NCBI GenBank assembly: GCA_015492755.1 | Contig: WGEM01000175.1 | Location: 1 to 16,060, forward strand | Length of the DNA: 16,060 nucleotides | Reading direction: 5' to 3' | Source: Gemmatimonadota bacterium | Lineage (GTDB): Bacteria; Gemmatimonadota; Gemmatimonadetes; Longimicrobiales; Gaopeijiaceae | Part shown: one piece after another, positions 14,635-16,060 of the stretch | How positions within the stretch are numbered: position 1 is the stretch's first letter | Layout of the letters: the number at the start of each line of letters is the position of its first letter | Made by a program: the position numbers and the translations under genes | The notes under the pieces: model-generated | What the model saw: the letters and a program-made list of their open reading frames with translations, nothing else | Databases searched by the model: none | What the model was told of the DNA's origin: nothing

Positions 14635-15553
14635 GGTGCACGCGCTGGGGGTTCGCTTCCAGAACCCCGTGCTCCTGGCCGCCGGTACCTGCGGGTTCGG
14701 TCAGGAAGTGGAAGACGTCATCGACCTGGAGCGCCTTGGCGGCTTCGTCACCAAGTCGGTGACGGTGGAGCCGCGCGCCGGGAACCCGGCGCCTCGGGTC
14801 ACCGAATTTGGAGCGGGCATGCTGAACTCCGTGGGGCTCGCCAACCCCGGGCTGGTGGCGGTCCGGGAACGAAAGCTTCCCTGGATCGCGCGGCATGTCC
14901 GCCGCGCCCGGGTTCTGGTGAGTCTCGCGGGTCACACGCCGGAGGAATACTTCACCCTCGTGGAGGGACTGGACGGGGCCGACGGGTTCGTGGGCTTCGA
15001 GGTGAATCTCTCGTGCCCCAACGACCGCCGCCGGGACGGGCCGCCCTTCGCGCTGGACCCGGACGCGGTGGCAGAGATCGTGGCGGGATGCCGGGCCCGC
15101 ACCCGGCGTCCGTTGGTGGCCAAGCTCGCCCCGAACGATCCCCGACTGGCTCGCACCGCCCGGACGGCGTGCGACGCGGGTGCGGATGCGCTCACGCTGG
15201 TCAACACGGTGCCGGGGCTGATGCTGGACCCACGCCGGGGGCGACCGGCACTGGGCGCCGGTGCCGGTGGTGTGAGCGGACCCGCGCTGCTTCCCGTGGG
15301 GCTGCGCGCCGTGGCGAACGCGCGGAGCGCCGTGGACGTGCCCATCTTCGGGGTGGGCGGGATCACCGGCGCCGCAGACGCCGTGCGGTACGCGCAGGCA
15401 GGGGCGGACCTGGTCCAGGTGGGCACCGTCTCGTTCGCCGACCCCCGCGCCGCCCAGCGCATCGTGCGGGACCTGGAGCGGTGGCCGGAGGCATCCGCAT
15501 GGTGTGAGCTGGGACCGCGGCGCGGCCGGAGCGGAGAGGAGGCGGACGGATGA
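14624..15553 (+). CDS. pyrD: Dihydroorotate dehydrogenase, class 1B type
   Basis: A 309-residue FMN enzyme oxidising dihydroorotate to orotate in pyrimidine synthesis. Marks: NPVLLAAGTCGFG (14-26), FVTKSVTVEPRAGNPAPR (41-58) with FMN-binding Lys44, GMLNSVGLANPG (65-76), active-site Cys131 in EVNLSCPN, Lys167, Asn194, and the FMN-phosphate loops GGVSGPALLP and FGVGGITGA (242-250). The pattern is that of cytosolic class 1B, which normally works with the PyrK electron-transfer subunit; no pyrK is adjacent. The GTG at 14624 is chosen because VDLEVHALGVRFQNP is the family start, although the ribosome site is weak and it overlaps the lipoprotein gene by 11 bases, suggesting coupling. Upstream residues in frame (from 14525) are Arg/Ser/Pro-rich and not family-like. 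The stop overlaps the pyrF ATG. Confidence 0.93.
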   Translation: MDLEVHALGVRFQNPVLLAAGTCGFGQEVEDVIDLERLGGFVTKSVTVEPRAGNPAPRVTEFGAGMLNSVGLANPGLVAVRERKLPWIARHVRRARVLVSLAGHTPEEYFTLVEGLDGADGFVGFEVNLSCPNDRRRDGPPFALDPDAVAEIVAGCRARTRRPLVAKLAPNDPRLARTARTACDAGADALTLVNTVPGLMLDPRRGRPALGAGAGGVSGPALLPVGLRAVANARSAVDVPIFGVGGITGAADAVRYAQAGADLVQVGTVSFADPRAAQRIVRDLERWPEASAWCELGPRRGRSGEEADG

Positions 15554-16060
15554 GCGAGGTCATCGTGGCGCTGGACGTGCCGGAGCTGGACGACGCGCTG
15601 TCGCTGGTCCGGTCCCTGGGGGACGACGCCACCTTCTACAAGGTGGGACTCGAACTCTACACCGCCGCCGGCCCCGATTCGGTCCATGCGCTGCGGAACG
15701 AGGGAAAGCGGGTTTTCCTGGATCTCAAGCTGCACGACATCCCCAACACGGTGGCTCGGGCCACCGAGCGGGCGGGTGCGCTGGGGGTGGAGCTCCTCAC
15801 GGTGCACGTCACGGGGGGCGCGCGCATGCTGAGTGCGGCCCGGGAGGCCGCGCCGGACGGCTTGCGCCTCCTGGGCGTCACGCTCCTCACGTCCATGGCT
15901 GTGGCGGACGTGGAGGAAGTGTGGGGGAGGGAACTCCGCTCCGTCCGCGACGAGGTGGCCCGCCTGACCCAGGTGGCCCTGGAGCACGGCCTGCAGGGGG
16001 TGGTGGCTTCGGCCACCGAGGCGGCATGGATCCGCGCGAGAGTTCCTGACACCTTTCTCG
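15550..16060 (+). CDS. pyrF: Orotidine 5'-phosphate decarboxylase (partial, cut by window end)
   Basis: The first 170 residues of the enzyme that decarboxylates OMP to UMP. The active-site residues are in place: Asp9 (VALDVPE), Lys31 (FYKVGLELY) and the catalytic Asp58/Lys60/Asp63 in FLDLKLHDIPNT (56-67), then TVHVTGG (84-90) and GVTLLTSM (109-116). The reading frame has no stop up to the window end; about 60-70 C-terminal residues are missing compared with the usual length. The ATG overlaps the pyrD stop (ATGA, 15550-15553) and AGGAGG lies at 15537-15542, so the two pyr genes are clearly co-expressed. Confidence 0.95.
   Translation, partial: MSEVIVALDVPELDDALSLVRSLGDDATFYKVGLELYTAAGPDSVHALRNEGKRVFLDLKLHDIPNTVARATERAGALGVELLTVHVTGGARMLSAAREAAPDGLRLLGVTLLTSMAVADVEEVWGRELRSVRDEVARLTQVALEHGLQGVVASATEAAWIRARVPDTFL

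Noticed and set aside
1..16060. CRISPR arrays, tRNA, rRNA, tmRNA, insertion sequences or attachment sites
   Set aside because: No regularly spaced repeats, no cloverleaf or rRNA-like stretch, and no transposase or integrase were seen. smpB has no recognisable ssrA next to it.

Overview
This is a GC-rich, densely packed bacterial chromosome segment of mostly housekeeping genes. No mobile element, CRISPR array, rRNA or tRNA was recognised, and no gap between genes exceeds about 210 bases. Codon third positions are strongly G/C. The lineage is probably Gemmatimonadota or a near relative. The pointers are a TPR lipoprotein whose mature start reads CVYYNAIYNAQ, a YtxH-type membrane/coiled-coil protein, a four-cysteine YggX homologue, and TAnCTT-type AT islands upstream of genes in place of a clear -35/-10 pair. 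This placement is inferred from protein style and is not proved.

Layout. Positions 1-98 probably hold the 3' end of an upstream gene. A true nitrilase (91-1059) is followed, after a leader with a TATAAT box, by ornithine aminotransferase rocD (1154-2371). The small Fe(2+)-trafficking protein gene yggX (2393-2677, minus) points away from fabH (2818-3813), whose leader carries a hairpin. A DksA/TraR-type zinc-finger gene (3914-4297) converges on RNase D (rnd, 4336-5493, minus). rnd is divergent from pyruvate kinase (pyk, 5701-7119), and a 17-base palindrome lies between them. pyk is followed by a PhnP-like metallo-beta-lactamase-fold hydrolase (7184-7966) and glucose-6-phosphate isomerase (pgi, 7963-9351).

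From 9442 to the window end there is one very compact plus-strand block: YtxH-type protein, YihY/BrkB membrane protein, L,D-transpeptidase, smpB, a secreted N-acetylmuramoyl-L-alanine amidase, a TPR lipoprotein, pyrD and a truncated pyrF. Most junctions here are ATGA overlaps or 2-base gaps, so it is probably one or two operons. It mixes envelope genes with ribosome rescue and the last steps of UMP synthesis.

The most striking anomaly is in the amidase gene. It is broken by a -1 frameshift at 12600-12611, right at the zinc-ligand Glu. Adding one A to the AAA run restores an ordinary Amidase_3 protein of about 458 residues. This is either an assembly error or a real lesion. Other points of interest are the BrkB gene without an ATG/GTG start, class 1B-like PyrD without an adjacent pyrK, the fabH leader hairpin, and a run of eight G in rnd. 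I found no convincing evidence of a new multi-gene system.
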